A stretch of DNA of 52,497 nt, taken from assembly GCA_003512525.1 (NCBI GenBank), contig DOQG01000015.1, positions 14,154 to 66,650 of the forward strand. The letters are read 5' to 3'. This stretch comes from Oscillospiraceae bacterium (GTDB lineage Bacteria; Bacillota; Clostridia; Oscillospirales; Ruminococcaceae). Positions 41,902 through 49,916 of the stretch are shown in pieces. The translations under genes were made by a program, and so were the position numbers. The number at the start of each line of letters is the position of its first letter. Position 1 is the first letter of the stretch. Under the pieces are notes generated by a model. It was not told the DNA's origin. It ran no database searches and saw nothing but the letters and a program-made list of their open reading frames with translations.

Positions 41902-43053
41902 ATGGCAAACAAGAAATGTCCCGTTGCGAAAAAATGCAGTGGCTGTCAGCTGTCCAACATGACATACGAACAGCAGCTTGAATGGAAGCAGAAGGATACC
42001 GAAAAGCTGCTCGGCAGTTTCGGCAAGGTATCGCCGATAATCGGCGCAGACGATCCGTATAACTACAGAAACAAGGTGCAGGCGGTATTCCGCTCCGACA
42101 GAAACGGCAGGATAATCTCCGGCGTATATCAGTCGTCCAGAAACGGCATAGTCGGAATTGACAGCTGTATGCTTGACGATAAACGTGCGGACGAGATTAT
42201 AGTAGGAATAAGAGGATTACTTAAATCGTTCAAGCTACAACCGTATGACGAGGGTACGGAGCGTGGCTTTTTACGTCATGTGCTTGTCCGTGTCGGAAAG
42301 AATACGGGAGAGATACTGGTTACTCTTGTCGGCGGAAACTCAATGTTCCCTAAAAAGCACGACTTTGTGAAAGCGCTTGTAAAGCAGTTCCCCGACATCA
42401 CAACCGTAACATTCTCGGTAAACCGCACTCCTGAAATGCTTACTCTCGGAAATAATAACGAAGTGCTTTACGGCGAGGGATACATTACGGATATTCTTTG
42501 CGGAAAAAGATTCAGAATATCTCCACACTCTTTCTATCAAATAAATCACGCACAGACCGAAAAGCTGTACGACTACGCTATAAAGGCGGCAAAGCTCACG
42601 AAGAAGGACGTTCTGCTTGACGCATACAGCGGAATAGGTACGATAGGCATAATAGCGTCTGACTATGTAAAGCAGGTACAGGGCATCGAATACAACGCAT
42701 CAGCCGTCCGTGACGCAGTAAAGAACTGCCACGAAAACGGGCTTACCCGCAACATTGCTTTCAACCGGGGCGATGCAGGCGAGTTTCTTGAAAAGAAGGC
42801 AAAGCTAGGCACGCATTATAACGCAGTGATCCTCGACCCGGCAAGAGCGGGAGCGGACAGGAAGTTTTTAAACTCGCTTGTGAAAATCGCACCGGAAAGA
42901 ATAGTTTATATTTCCTGCAATCCGGCTACGCAGGCGAGAGATCTGAAAACGCTCACGAAAAAGTACACTGTGACCGATATTCAGCCGTTTGATATGTTTC
43001 CGCATACGAGGCACGTCGAGTGCGTGGTTTTGATGTCAAGGAAAGCGGAGTAA
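41902..43053 (+). CDS. RNA m5U methyltransferase, RlmD/TrmA family
   Basis: Class I methyltransferase of 383 residues modifying a uridine in rRNA or tRNA. N-terminal cysteines CPVAKKCSGCQ plus Cys in IDSCML supply the iron-sulfur ligands of the RlmD/RlmC group. No TRAM domain is visible. SAM-binding core: SPHSFYQINHAQTEKLYDYA, LLDAYSGIGTIGI and LDPARAGAD; catalytic Cys in YISCNPATQARDL. Target position undetermined. Stop-to-start contact with the patatin gene. Confidence 0.9.
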   Translation: MANKKCPVAKKCSGCQLSNMTYEQQLEWKQKDTEKLLGSFGKVSPIIGADDPYNYRNKVQAVFRSDRNGRIISGVYQSSRNGIVGIDSCMLDDKRADEIIVGIRGLLKSFKLQPYDEGTERGFLRHVLVRVGKNTGEILVTLVGGNSMFPKKHDFVKALVKQFPDITTVTFSVNRTPEMLTLGNNNEVLYGEGYITDILCGKRFRISPHSFYQINHAQTEKLYDYAIKAAKLTKKDVLLDAYSGIGTIGIIASDYVKQVQGIEYNASAVRDAVKNCHENGLTRNIAFNRGDAGEFLEKKAKLGTHYNAVILDPARAGADRKFLNSLVKIAPERIVYISCNPATQARDLKTLTKKYTVTDIQPFDMFPHTRHVECVVLMSRKAE

Positions 43054-43350
43054 ATCGGGATATTTGGCTTAACGGTGCGGTTTGTGCGTGTTGGGTAGGC
43101 TGTGCTGTTTTGGCAGAATATGGTGATTTGGCGTATAGGGGAATATGTCTGCGGTGACAGCAGTTTCGCAGCGATACACGAGGTGTGTGTCGGGTGTGCG
43201 GAAGTGGTGTTATGGTGGCCGGGAGTGATGTTTTCTAAGGTGCAAACTCAATTTGAGTGAGCGATATGGTTATTGTATAATTGGGCGGCTCGACTGTTGG
43301 CTGTATGGCTGGCATTGGATTAGATGTTATGAAAGAAGGCTGTATTTGAT
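43054..43350 (+). other. G/T-rich spacer at the core/accessory boundary
   Basis: Almost 300 bp strikingly rich in G and T on the plus strand (runs such as GGTGTGTGTCGGGTGTGCGG) and poor in C and A, unlike both sides. No credible ORF or known RNA. The right end holds the promoter described separately. Confidence 0.6.
43246..43281 (+). promoter_or_regulatory. Promoter with overlapping palindrome before 43351 gene
   Basis: TTGAGT (43253-43258), 17 nt, TATAAT (43276-43281). The -35 is one arm of the 13-bp palindrome ACTCAA-T-TTGAGT (43246-43258), a likely operator. Predicted start near 43288, 63 nt before the ATG. Confidence 0.6.
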
Positions 43351-44811
43351 ATGGAAGAAAACTTAGTGCATAGTAGTCTAGACTTCTTAAAAATACTCGA
43401 AAGGTTTACGCTCGAAAGTAAGCTCTTGGCTTGTCAAAAGTATTCCTGTAGAATAATGACATGCTCACAAGTGGATATGGACAAGGCTTACCATGAAAAT
43501 ATTATGCCTTGGGAAATTGAAGCTTTCGCAGCATATTCCATTGTTTATGATAGCGATGATGCTACGGAAGAACTAGATGGTAAAACGTTCGGCGATACCA
43601 TCACGCTTATAAGGAATTATTGGCATAGTGGCTTAACCGCAGCAGAAGAGAGTGGTGAGTATCCGGAAGCATTTATGATGATATCTGCATTACAGCAGTT
43701 ACCTGTGCAAGGGGTATTTCTTCAGAAGCTATATAGATATCATTACTTTTTTACTTTTCAAAATGACAAATTAGATATGAGAAAAGTGTTCTTTGATAAG
43801 ATGGGAGTCAATTACGAACAACTAGAAGAATTTGCTTTTTTAGTATTTCTCGGTTTTAGTAAAGAAGCTCAAGACGTTATTACACCGACTGAATGTCAAA
43901 GTTTTTTAACGAGAGTTTTTGCAGATAAATATGTTTTGCGTCTATTATCCATTGAAAAAGAAGAATACAAGGAACAATTATTCTCTCTGTATGCCGATAA
44001 CATAATTGACCAGTATTATGGTTTGAAAATTCAATATCATTATCCGTTTATATCAGGACAAGATTTTACTTATCTACCATCACCTTATCTCGTAATAAAT
44101 GCAGTAACAGAGTCGATGTTAAATCGCATAACCTTAAGAGATAATAAACTTCGCAGGGCAATAGGCAAAGAAGTAATTGAAACCTATTTGTATGATATTG
44201 TTAGACAACTTGACACCATTTCATGGATTTCTCCAGAAATAGCATATAAAAACGGAAAATCCAATTCATTGACATCTGACGTTATTGCGGCGGAGGGTGA
44301 TGCGGTTGTTTTTTATGATACAAAAGCCTTTACACCCAGCTTAAAACTAAGAAAATTTGATACTGCCGAAATAGAAAATGATATAAAGATTTATGCTGAA
44401 GATGTAATACAGATTTATAACCAGATTAACAATTATCTGCAAGGTTTATTCAAGTTGGATAAGGCGTATTCTAAAGAAAACATATATGGTATTGTGGTTG
44501 TGTTAGAGGATGCTGTTGTTTCAAGAAAAAAAGTCTATAAAAAAGTGTTCAATATACTTCAAGAGACAGTCACTTTATCTGAAGAAGAGAAGAACTATAT
44601 TTGTAGCCACATTAAAGTGTTGCCACTTAGAGCTATTGAATGCATGATTTTACAGAATACTAGTTTATTGCCTGAATTGGTGTCGCAGATTGATAAACCT
44701 GAACGGTGGTTTGATTATACATATTCAAATGCTACAACCTCAAATGGCCTAATTCCTTTATACGCTCAATATGAACACGATATGAAAGCAAGAATTAGTG
44801 AACGAATATAA
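43351..44811 (+). CDS. Unknown 486-residue protein with possible PD-(D/E)xK core
   Basis: I do not recognise a named family. The N-terminal 280 residues are helical, with aromatic-rich segments (KLYRYHYFFTFQNDK). Around residues 300-335 the sequence has SLTSDVIAAEG then VVFYDTKAFTPS. An Asp, a hydrophobic strand and D-T-K resemble the D...(D/E)xK nuclease core, with a Glu upstream in GKEVIETYLYDIV. This is tentative. No signal or membrane segment. AAGAAGG precedes the ATG; own promoter with palindrome and own terminator. AT-rich compared with the upstream genes, beside recombination remnants, so probably acquired. A defence or restriction role is possible but unproven. Confidence 0.7.
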   Translation: MEENLVHSSLDFLKILERFTLESKLLACQKYSCRIMTCSQVDMDKAYHENIMPWEIEAFAAYSIVYDSDDATEELDGKTFGDTITLIRNYWHSGLTAAEESGEYPEAFMMISALQQLPVQGVFLQKLYRYHYFFTFQNDKLDMRKVFFDKMGVNYEQLEEFAFLVFLGFSKEAQDVITPTECQSFLTRVFADKYVLRLLSIEKEEYKEQLFSLYADNIIDQYYGLKIQYHYPFISGQDFTYLPSPYLVINAVTESMLNRITLRDNKLRRAIGKEVIETYLYDIVRQLDTISWISPEIAYKNGKSNSLTSDVIAAEGDAVVFYDTKAFTPSLKLRKFDTAEIENDIKIYAEDVIQIYNQINNYLQGLFKLDKAYSKENIYGIVVVLEDAVVSRKKVYKKVFNILQETVTLSEEEKNYICSHIKVLPLRAIECMILQNTSLLPELVSQIDKPERWFDYTYSNATTSNGLIPLYAQYEHDMKARISERI

Positions 44812-44816
44812 AATTT

Positions 44817-44848
44817 CCTCTCAACCATCATGGTCGAGAGGGCTTTTG
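44817..44848 (+). terminator. Terminator after 43351 gene
   Basis: CCTCTCAACCAT / ATGGTCGAGAGG (44817-44841) with one mismatch, followed by GCTTTTGCTT. Confidence 0.75.
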
Positions 44849-44860
44849 CTTATTCCAAAA

Positions 44861-45079
44861 TCATATTTCAATCTCAACAACAATTCCCGACTTCACCTCC
44901 ACAGAAAACCTATCGTCCCACACGACAATCTCCTTAAGCCACCGCCAGGCGAGGCTCTCGTCAAAATCGGTAAGCTCAGAATCCCGCTGCTCAATGAACT
45001 CGTTCAGCTCATTGATACGCTTGACCTGTTCGTTACGGACGGCTGTGTCGATGAAGTTCTTCTGCTTCATCTCACGAAA
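44861..45079 (-). pseudogene. C-terminal remnant of a large serine recombinase
   Basis: About 72 codons open on the minus strand without a start. INELNEFIEQRDSELTDFDE, then LAWRWLKEIVVWDDRFSVEV and KSGIVVEIEI to the stop, match the extreme C-terminus of large serine recombinases (pattern FDE.L.....E.V.V.DD...V.FKSG). The catalytic and zinc-ribbon parts are gone. A separate scar from the tyrosine-integrase element next to it. Confidence 0.6.
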
Positions 45080-45192
45080 TTAGTGTATTCATATGTGAGG
45101 TTTTCCTACCCTAAACAATATTCCGATATAAAAATGACCCTCGTTACTTTTAAAAAAACGGCCTATTATATAGCTATACAGCAGAAAAAAAT

Positions 45193-45218
45193 AATCCCGA
45201 CTGAAACCAGTCGGGATT
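45193..45218 (-). terminator. tRNA-Ser terminator left of the att site
   Basis: AATCCCGACTG (45193-45203) / CAGTCGGGATT (45208-45218); on the minus strand followed by ATTTTTTTC. It lies directly after the tRNA 3' end, as a tRNA terminator would. Confidence 0.85.
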
Positions 45219-45222
45219 TGCA

Positions 45223-45248
45223 TGGCGGAGAGGAAGGGATTCGAACCC
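45223..45248 (-). other. Attachment site: 3' end of a tRNA-Ser gene
   Basis: Read on the minus strand this is GGGTTCGAATCCC followed by TTCCTCTCCGCCA: T arm, acceptor strand CCTCTCC, discriminator G and CCA of tRNA-Ser. The 5' part of the tRNA is missing; upstream bases GT do not pair with the T stem, so identity starts here. It lies 6 bases from the integrase stop codon, the classic place for an integration site. The reconstituted tRNA should lie at the element's other end. Confidence 0.8.
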
Positions 45249-45254
45249 ACAAAA

Positions 45255-46022
45255 TCAATTAGTTTCCAGAATCATATCCATACTATCCGCCAAAAGTAAC
45301 TTGTATTTTTGCATGGCAGACGGAAAGACGTGCTGATAAACACGCTCGATCATATTTGTTGACGAATGTCCCATTAATTCGGCTATGTATCTTTGCGGTA
45401 TGCCCATCAGCAAGCATTTCGAGGCATAATAGTGTCGTAAGGCATAAAATTTGAAGTAATAAAGGTCGGTATTTGTATCAAAGAACTTTCTCCATTCATT
45501 GCCGATTTCTTTAGCAGTCATACCACCACAGATGGATTCTTTTCTGTTGTTGATATTCTTAAGAAGCACTTTTTCCATTTGAGGTGATATTGGGATAGAA
45601 CGATAACCCGCATAGGTTTTTGGAGCTTTTCTAATCGGATGTCCTTGATGATCAAGTACAATTGCCGCCTTAATCTCGATTTGTCCTTTGCAAATACAAT
45701 CGCCACTCAGAGCTGAGATTTCAGAAGGACGCAATCCGCATTGACTGGCGAGAAGAAAAGGTTTAAGTAAATTCGGGTTTGAATGCTTGATCCGGTTGTA
45801 AATCATGTCAATCTCTTCCTTTTCGGGAATGTAAAATGATGTCTTGATTTTCTGCGGCTTTGTTACATAAAGCTTTGAGCGTATTTCCGGCGCAAACATT
45901 TTAACAGCAGCATTTACAAGGCCTACAGCATTGCTGATAGACTTTGGTGAGTATTTCAGCATATCGCCGTTAATAGCACTTTGATATAGTTCAGAATTTA
46001 AATCCGATAACTTGACTTCCAT
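45255..46022 (-). CDS. int: Tyrosine integrase, N-terminally truncated
   Basis: Site-specific recombinase catalytic domain, 255 residues. Catalytic residues: Arg in CGLRPSEISAL, Lys in the beta hairpin (KTYAGYRSIPIS), R-H in FYALRHYYAS (the usual first His of HxxR is Tyr), His in MGHSS and nucleophile Tyr in ERVYQHV. Intact relatives are near 380-400 residues with an arm-binding domain. Here the frame is open only to 46061 and no good start or ribosome site is seen at ATG 46022, so the N-terminal part is lost at a junction with the relaxase gene. It lies beside its probable att site. Recombinase activity is doubtful. Confidence 0.8.
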   Translation of the reverse strand: MEVKLSDLNSELYQSAINGDMLKYSPKSISNAVGLVNAAVKMFAPEIRSKLYVTKPQKIKTSFYIPEKEEIDMIYNRIKHSNPNLLKPFLLASQCGLRPSEISALSGDCICKGQIEIKAAIVLDHQGHPIRKAPKTYAGYRSIPISPQMEKVLLKNINNRKESICGGMTAKEIGNEWRKFFDTNTDLYYFKFYALRHYYASKCLLMGIPQRYIAELMGHSSTNMIERVYQHVFPSAMQKYKLLLADSMDMILETN

Positions 46023-47760
46023 TAAATTCTGTAACTGGTTACGCTTGACTGAAGCTCTTGCTTACATAACTAATCCTGCAAAAATATCCGAAGTTTCGAG
46101 AATAAATTGTTCAGGTAGCAACTCGAACACTCTTGATCAATTCAAACTAATGCGTTTAGCTTTTGATCAGAATAAAGGAATTATTGCACATCATTTCGTT
46201 CAGTCTTTTGCGCCGAACGATAATGTTACTCCGGAAATAGTTCATCGTTTCGGCGTAGAATATGCTAAATTGTGTTTTCCTAATTATCAGGTAGTTGTCA
46301 GCACTCACGTTGACAAAGATCATTTACACAATCACATAATCGTCAATTCGTGCAATATGATCACAGGAAAAAAGTTTTATGATAACAAAGAAACAATGAA
46401 CAATAACAGAGCTATAAGTGATAAATTGTGTTGCAAATATGGAGTGTCTGTTATAAGCACTCAATCTGAATTCAAACCGATAGATCAAACAACAATGCAG
46501 TTAGCATTGAAACAAAAGTCGTGGAAAATTCAGCTACTGAGTGATCTTGATGAAGCAAAAGAAAAGTGCAGAAGCAAAAGCGAATTCATATCTTTTTTCA
46601 AAAGCAGAAATTATGAAATCCGATATGAAAAACATATAACAATTCGCAAAATCGGTGAAAAGAAAGCAATTCGTGTTGATACTTTGGCTAAACAGTTCGG
46701 CAACCAATATACTAAAGCCGAGCTTGAAAAGGCAATGGGATATTCAACAAATCTTGCTGATACAAATACAAACAATGTAAATTTGCAATCGAAGAAAACC
46801 TGCGCAAGAAAAAATATTAACGAATGGCAAAGGTTTGAATCCTGGTCATTTTCTCAAAAAAACCGATACGCAAATAATTACAGGTGTTTAAAAAAACAGT
46901 ATGGAACAAATTATCAACCGAGCCGTTTCCCGAAAGGTACACGGAAATCCTTGTTGCTTACACTGTTGTGTGTATTCTTTGTCAGTCCACGAAAGACATA
47001 CAGAGAACATACAAACTACCGGTTATCCAATAGGACTACAGCTAATACGAATATAATCAGAACGAAATATCGGTGCGAGAACATCAGATACGGAGATCTG
47101 ATATCAGCCCAGGGCAACAATTTTGCTGTTAAAATTCCGGCAGATCAGCTTGGAAAAATTATTGTTCTACCGATATTCTACAGTGCCAATGTAAACTTGG
47201 AAACTAACACAGCAGTTATTACAGTCAAGGAATATAACAAAGAAATAATCTGTCAGGCTCTCGGTTATGACAGCAAAAAAATTGCACAGCAATCGGATAA
47301 ATTGATTAACTCACAAAAATACAAACGATTGAAAGATTATGCAGCATCTTCGAACACAAAACTAAGTTATATGATTGTGACTAAAATACAGTTAGAGCTG
47401 TTAAAGCTGAATGAAATCGAGCTTGCGGCTTTCCCGAAGGATGATGGAAAGTATAACGTTGCGTTTATGCCGGACACCAAGGAGCGCATCAATAAAATCC
47501 TCTACCCGTCGGATGATAGCAAACAGGAATCAGAATATGAAAGAAATAGCAGAATCAATAATGAAATTAAACGTTTAGCTGCAATAAACGGCGAGAAACC
47601 TAAATATAGAATCGTTACTTCCGATTTGCTTGACAACATAAAGCAATCCGGTATCCAGTTTGCTTATTTCAAAAAAGGCGATAAGTACAATATAGTTTTC
47701 CTTAGAGAAAATGAAATGAAAATTGATCAATTGCTCAAACAGGTCAGAAAGAAGAATTAG
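46012..47760 (+). CDS. MOBP-like relaxase, 5' end rearranged
   Basis: Conjugative relaxase that would nick oriT and pilot DNA. LTEALAYITNPAK near the N-terminus carries the probable catalytic Tyr. The metal-binding triad motif is HVDKDHLHNHIIVNS, and MNNNRAISDKLCCKYGVSVI continues the family pattern. The C-terminal third has two copies of a short alpha/beta unit (YMIVTKIQLELLKLNEIELA and YRIVTSDLLDNIKQSGIQFA), also common on such elements. The nominal TTG start has no ribosome site, and about the first dozen codons overlap integrase-derived sequence on the other strand. The natural start is therefore lost. Total 582 residues. Confidence 0.8.
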   Translation: MTSIKFCNWLRLTEALAYITNPAKISEVSRINCSGSNSNTLDQFKLMRLAFDQNKGIIAHHFVQSFAPNDNVTPEIVHRFGVEYAKLCFPNYQVVVSTHVDKDHLHNHIIVNSCNMITGKKFYDNKETMNNNRAISDKLCCKYGVSVISTQSEFKPIDQTTMQLALKQKSWKIQLLSDLDEAKEKCRSKSEFISFFKSRNYEIRYEKHITIRKIGEKKAIRVDTLAKQFGNQYTKAELEKAMGYSTNLADTNTNNVNLQSKKTCARKNINEWQRFESWSFSQKNRYANNYRCLKKQYGTNYQPSRFPKGTRKSLLLTLLCVFFVSPRKTYREHTNYRLSNRTTANTNIIRTKYRCENIRYGDLISAQGNNFAVKIPADQLGKIIVLPIFYSANVNLETNTAVITVKEYNKEIICQALGYDSKKIAQQSDKLINSQKYKRLKDYAASSNTKLSYMIVTKIQLELLKLNEIELAAFPKDDGKYNVAFMPDTKERINKILYPSDDSKQESEYERNSRINNEIKRLAAINGEKPKYRIVTSDLLDNIKQSGIQFAYFKKGDKYNIVFLRENEMKIDQLLKQVRKKN

Positions 47761-47814
47761 CAGAAACAACAAATAATTCAGTTTTGCTTTGTTTAATATT
47801 TATCAAAATAATAG

Positions 47815-47875
47815 TAGACAAACGCAACTAAACGTGTTATAATAAAGTCGGTGAAATCTATTCTCCGGCTTTTTT
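47815..47875 (+). promoter_or_regulatory. Promoter and early hairpin before 47938 gene
   Basis: TAGACA (47815-47820), 17 nt, TATAAT (47838-47843). A hairpin AAAGTCGG (47844-47851) / CCGGCTTT (47865-47872) followed by TTTTT lies at once downstream. It is a terminator-like element that could attenuate this promoter or end the relaxase transcript. Confidence 0.55.
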
Positions 47876-47937
47876 ATATAAATGATGACGGCTTGCACAA
47901 GGCAGAAAAGTGAGCCGCAGAAAACGGAGGTATAGAA

Positions 47938-49539
47938 ATGGCTAAAAAGTACGAATTGATATCTGATTTGTATGAACAAATCAGTATCGAAGTAACTCGA
48001 GATCCTCAGACATGGCGATTGTTTTTAAAAACAGCTTGTCGAAACTACAAATTGCGTTTTGACGAACAATTGTTACTGTTTGCTCAGCGTCCTGACTCTA
48101 CGGCAGTGCTGGAAATCGAACGATGGAACACAGCATTCGGCAGATGGGTCAACAGAGGTGCAAAAGGTATAGCGGTATTTGAGGATCCTTCAGAAAAAAA
48201 TCAAAGACTTAAATACTACTTTGACATCGCAGATACACACGGAACAGAACAATCAAGAGAAGTTCCTGTATGGAAAATGTCAGAAGAATATCAAAGCGAT
48301 GTTGCAGAAGCTCTTAAGAATGCTTTCGGCACATCAATCGATTCAGACGATCTTAGGATTGTAATCAAAGAATGTGTAGTAAATGCAGTTGATGACAATA
48401 TAGACGATTATATCTATGGTTTTGTCAAAAGCGGAACCGGCAGTGAAATTGACTATATGAAGCCTGAGGATGCAGAAGAAATATACAAGAGAATAGTAAC
48501 TAACAGCGTTGTATATATGATATATGAACGGCTTGGAATGGACAACCTGTTAACCGATGACGATTTCAATGGTATAGAGTATTTCAGTACGCCGGAATTG
48601 CTGAATTCAATAGGATATGCTACCGGAGATATAGCAAGAATGGGACTCGGCATAATTTCTAAAACCATCCGTTCAACAAAAAAAGAAAAGCAACAGGCGA
48701 TTCAGCCTGTAAACAATACAATTTCCGATAACGAAAGGAGTTCTTACAATGAAAGAAATCACTTACACAATGCAGGGCGATTATCAGATTCCGGATCTGA
48801 CATTACCGACACAGCCGGAAGTTACTCTCGGCATATGGGCGGAAATGAAGAAAGAATATCTGAAGCAGCGTCACAAAGTAATGTACTACAATCTGATGAC
48901 AAAAGGTCAGTTGACGCAGTATCTCGCAGACGAGGAACAGAGAGCGTTGAAGCTGGAGGACGAACTGATGAAAGAAATGTCAGCGAAGCGGGGGGTGACG
49001 GAAGAGCTGAAAGCGAAAGACATGATGAAATGGGTTCAGCTGACGAACAATCTGCGCAACGAAGTGCGAGAGATAGTGACTCAGCAGATAATAATGAGCG
49101 TTTAAGCAATAATAAACCGTTGCCGTCAATAGAAGAACAAACAGCGTTTATTGAAGAATTTAAAGCAGAGGTTTCCAAAGCCTCTGCTTTTTCTATTCCA
49201 AATGAAATTATAAATGACCATCTTGCTAATGGGAGTGGCTTTCAGGACGGAAAATACCGTATCTATGAACAGTTCCGGAGAAGCTTATCACAGAAAGAAA
49301 ATGCGGATTTTCTGAAAAACGAGTACGGCATTGGCGGCGGAACACACGCAGGCGGCGTATCCGGATATCACTATGACCACAATGCAAAAGGTATTTGTAT
49401 CAGCAAGGGATATGCCGATAATGTTCCGAAAATCAATTTGAATTGGTTAGAGGTTGCAGAACGCATACAACTGTTAATCAACGATGACAGGTATCTGAAT
49501 GCAAAGGAAAATTGCTACGAAGGTCAAGGTTGTTCCTAA
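47938..49539 (+). CDS. Truncated N-terminal part of Tn1549-type giant helicase/methylase protein
   Basis: The first ~240 residues match the start of the very large SNF2-helicase/DNA-methylase proteins of Tn1549-like elements. Landmarks are TWRLFLKTACRNYKLRFDEQ, LLLFAQRPDSTAVLEIERWN and FGRWVNRGAKGIAVFEDPSE. Residues about 271-390 are low-complexity Ser/Glu/Arg/Asp and overlap tnpV in another frame. The family pattern returns with GSGFQDGKYRIYEQFRRSLS and YGIGGGTHAGGVSGYHYD. Relatives run to 2,000-3,000 residues; this copy stops at 533, right where a SpoVG-like gene begins, so helicase and methylase domains are deleted. GGAGG lies upstream of the ATG. Confidence 0.8.
   Translation: MAKKYELISDLYEQISIEVTRDPQTWRLFLKTACRNYKLRFDEQLLLFAQRPDSTAVLEIERWNTAFGRWVNRGAKGIAVFEDPSEKNQRLKYYFDIADTHGTEQSREVPVWKMSEEYQSDVAEALKNAFGTSIDSDDLRIVIKECVVNAVDDNIDDYIYGFVKSGTGSEIDYMKPEDAEEIYKRIVTNSVVYMIYERLGMDNLLTDDDFNGIEYFSTPELLNSIGYATGDIARMGLGIISKTIRSTKKEKQQAIQPVNNTISDNERSSYNERNHLHNAGRLSDSGSDITDTAGSYSRHMGGNEERISEAASQSNVLQSDDKRSVDAVSRRRGTESVEAGGRTDERNVSEAGGDGRAESERHDEMGSADEQSAQRSARDSDSADNNERLSNNKPLPSIEEQTAFIEEFKAEVSKASAFSIPNEIINDHLANGSGFQDGKYRIYEQFRRSLSQKENADFLKNEYGIGGGTHAGGVSGYHYDHNAKGICISKGYADNVPKINLNWLEVAERIQLLINDDRYLNAKENCYEGQGCS
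48749..49105 (+). CDS. tnpV: TnpV family transposon protein, nested in another frame
   Basis: 118 residues, wholly inside the 47938 gene in the +1 frame. The sequence is a clear TnpV: MQGDYQIPDLTLP, then a tryptophan/aromatic block (LGIWAEMKKEYLKQR), YYNLMTKGQLTQYLAD, and GVTEELKAKDMMKWVQLTNN followed by LRNEVREIV. Its ribosome site is excellent (GAAAGGAG, 8 nt before ATG). TnpV proteins are widespread on Firmicute conjugative transposons with unknown role. The outer frame here is low complexity, as expected when tnpV is the constrained reading frame. Confidence 0.85.
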   Translation: MKEITYTMQGDYQIPDLTLPTQPEVTLGIWAEMKKEYLKQRHKVMYYNLMTKGQLTQYLADEEQRALKLEDELMKEMSAKRGVTEELKAKDMMKWVQLTNNLRNEVREIVTQQIIMSV

Positions 49540-49819
49540 CAATAATCCTGACAGCAATCTTAAAGGATTCGCTCAGATAACAATGGATGATTGCTTTGTT
49601 GTGTCAGGTGTGAAAGTCTTTGACGGTGAAAACGGAATGTTTTTGCAGATGCCGCAGTATAAAAATTCAGCCGGCGAATACAAGAATGTTGCCAATCCGG
49701 TTACAAAGGAATTCCACAATGAACTGAGCAACAAAGTGATAGCTGCATTTAAAAATGCTGTAACAGCTACAAACAACCAGCAGGAAGCAAAGGCTGCATC
49801 AACAGCCATAAAGCGTTAA
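49499..49819 (+). CDS. SpoVG-like protein
   Basis: About 106 residues. VKVVPNNNPDSNLKGFAQIT then MDDCFVVSGVKVFDGENGMF and LQMPQYKNSAGEYKNVANPV match SpoVG-family RNA/DNA-binding regulators, often carried on conjugative elements. The start is uncertain: ATG 49499 lies inside the end of the truncated 47938 gene, and the homologous part begins about six codons later (ATKVKVV). The original start was probably changed when the giant gene was deleted up to this point. A C-terminal Ala/Gln-rich helix ends the protein. Confidence 0.8.
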   Translation: MQRKIATKVKVVPNNNPDSNLKGFAQITMDDCFVVSGVKVFDGENGMFLQMPQYKNSAGEYKNVANPVTKEFHNELSNKVIAAFKNAVTATNNQQEAKAASTAIKR

Positions 49820-49853
49820 CATAAAATAGGTCGGCGGCAGTTTTCTATATATT

Positions 49854-49916
49854 TATTTTGTGCTACAGGTAGCACAATAGGAAGTGAGTAAGTACATGGA
49901 AATATTAGCAATATTA
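49854..49916 (+). repeat. 63-bp leader repeat, copy 1
   Basis: Nearly identical (one mismatch) to 51472-51534. It contains the palindrome TTGTGCTAC-AG-GTAGCACAA (49858-49877), the ribosome site, the ATG (49896) and the first seven codons (MEILAIL). Both genes it leads encode a membrane anchor plus a coiled coil. Confidence 0.9.

Noticed and set aside
44798..45262. Plus-strand frame running into the tRNA-Ser 3' end
   Set aside because: It crosses a terminator and the tRNA end and is antisense to the serine-recombinase remnant, which has a recognisable pattern.
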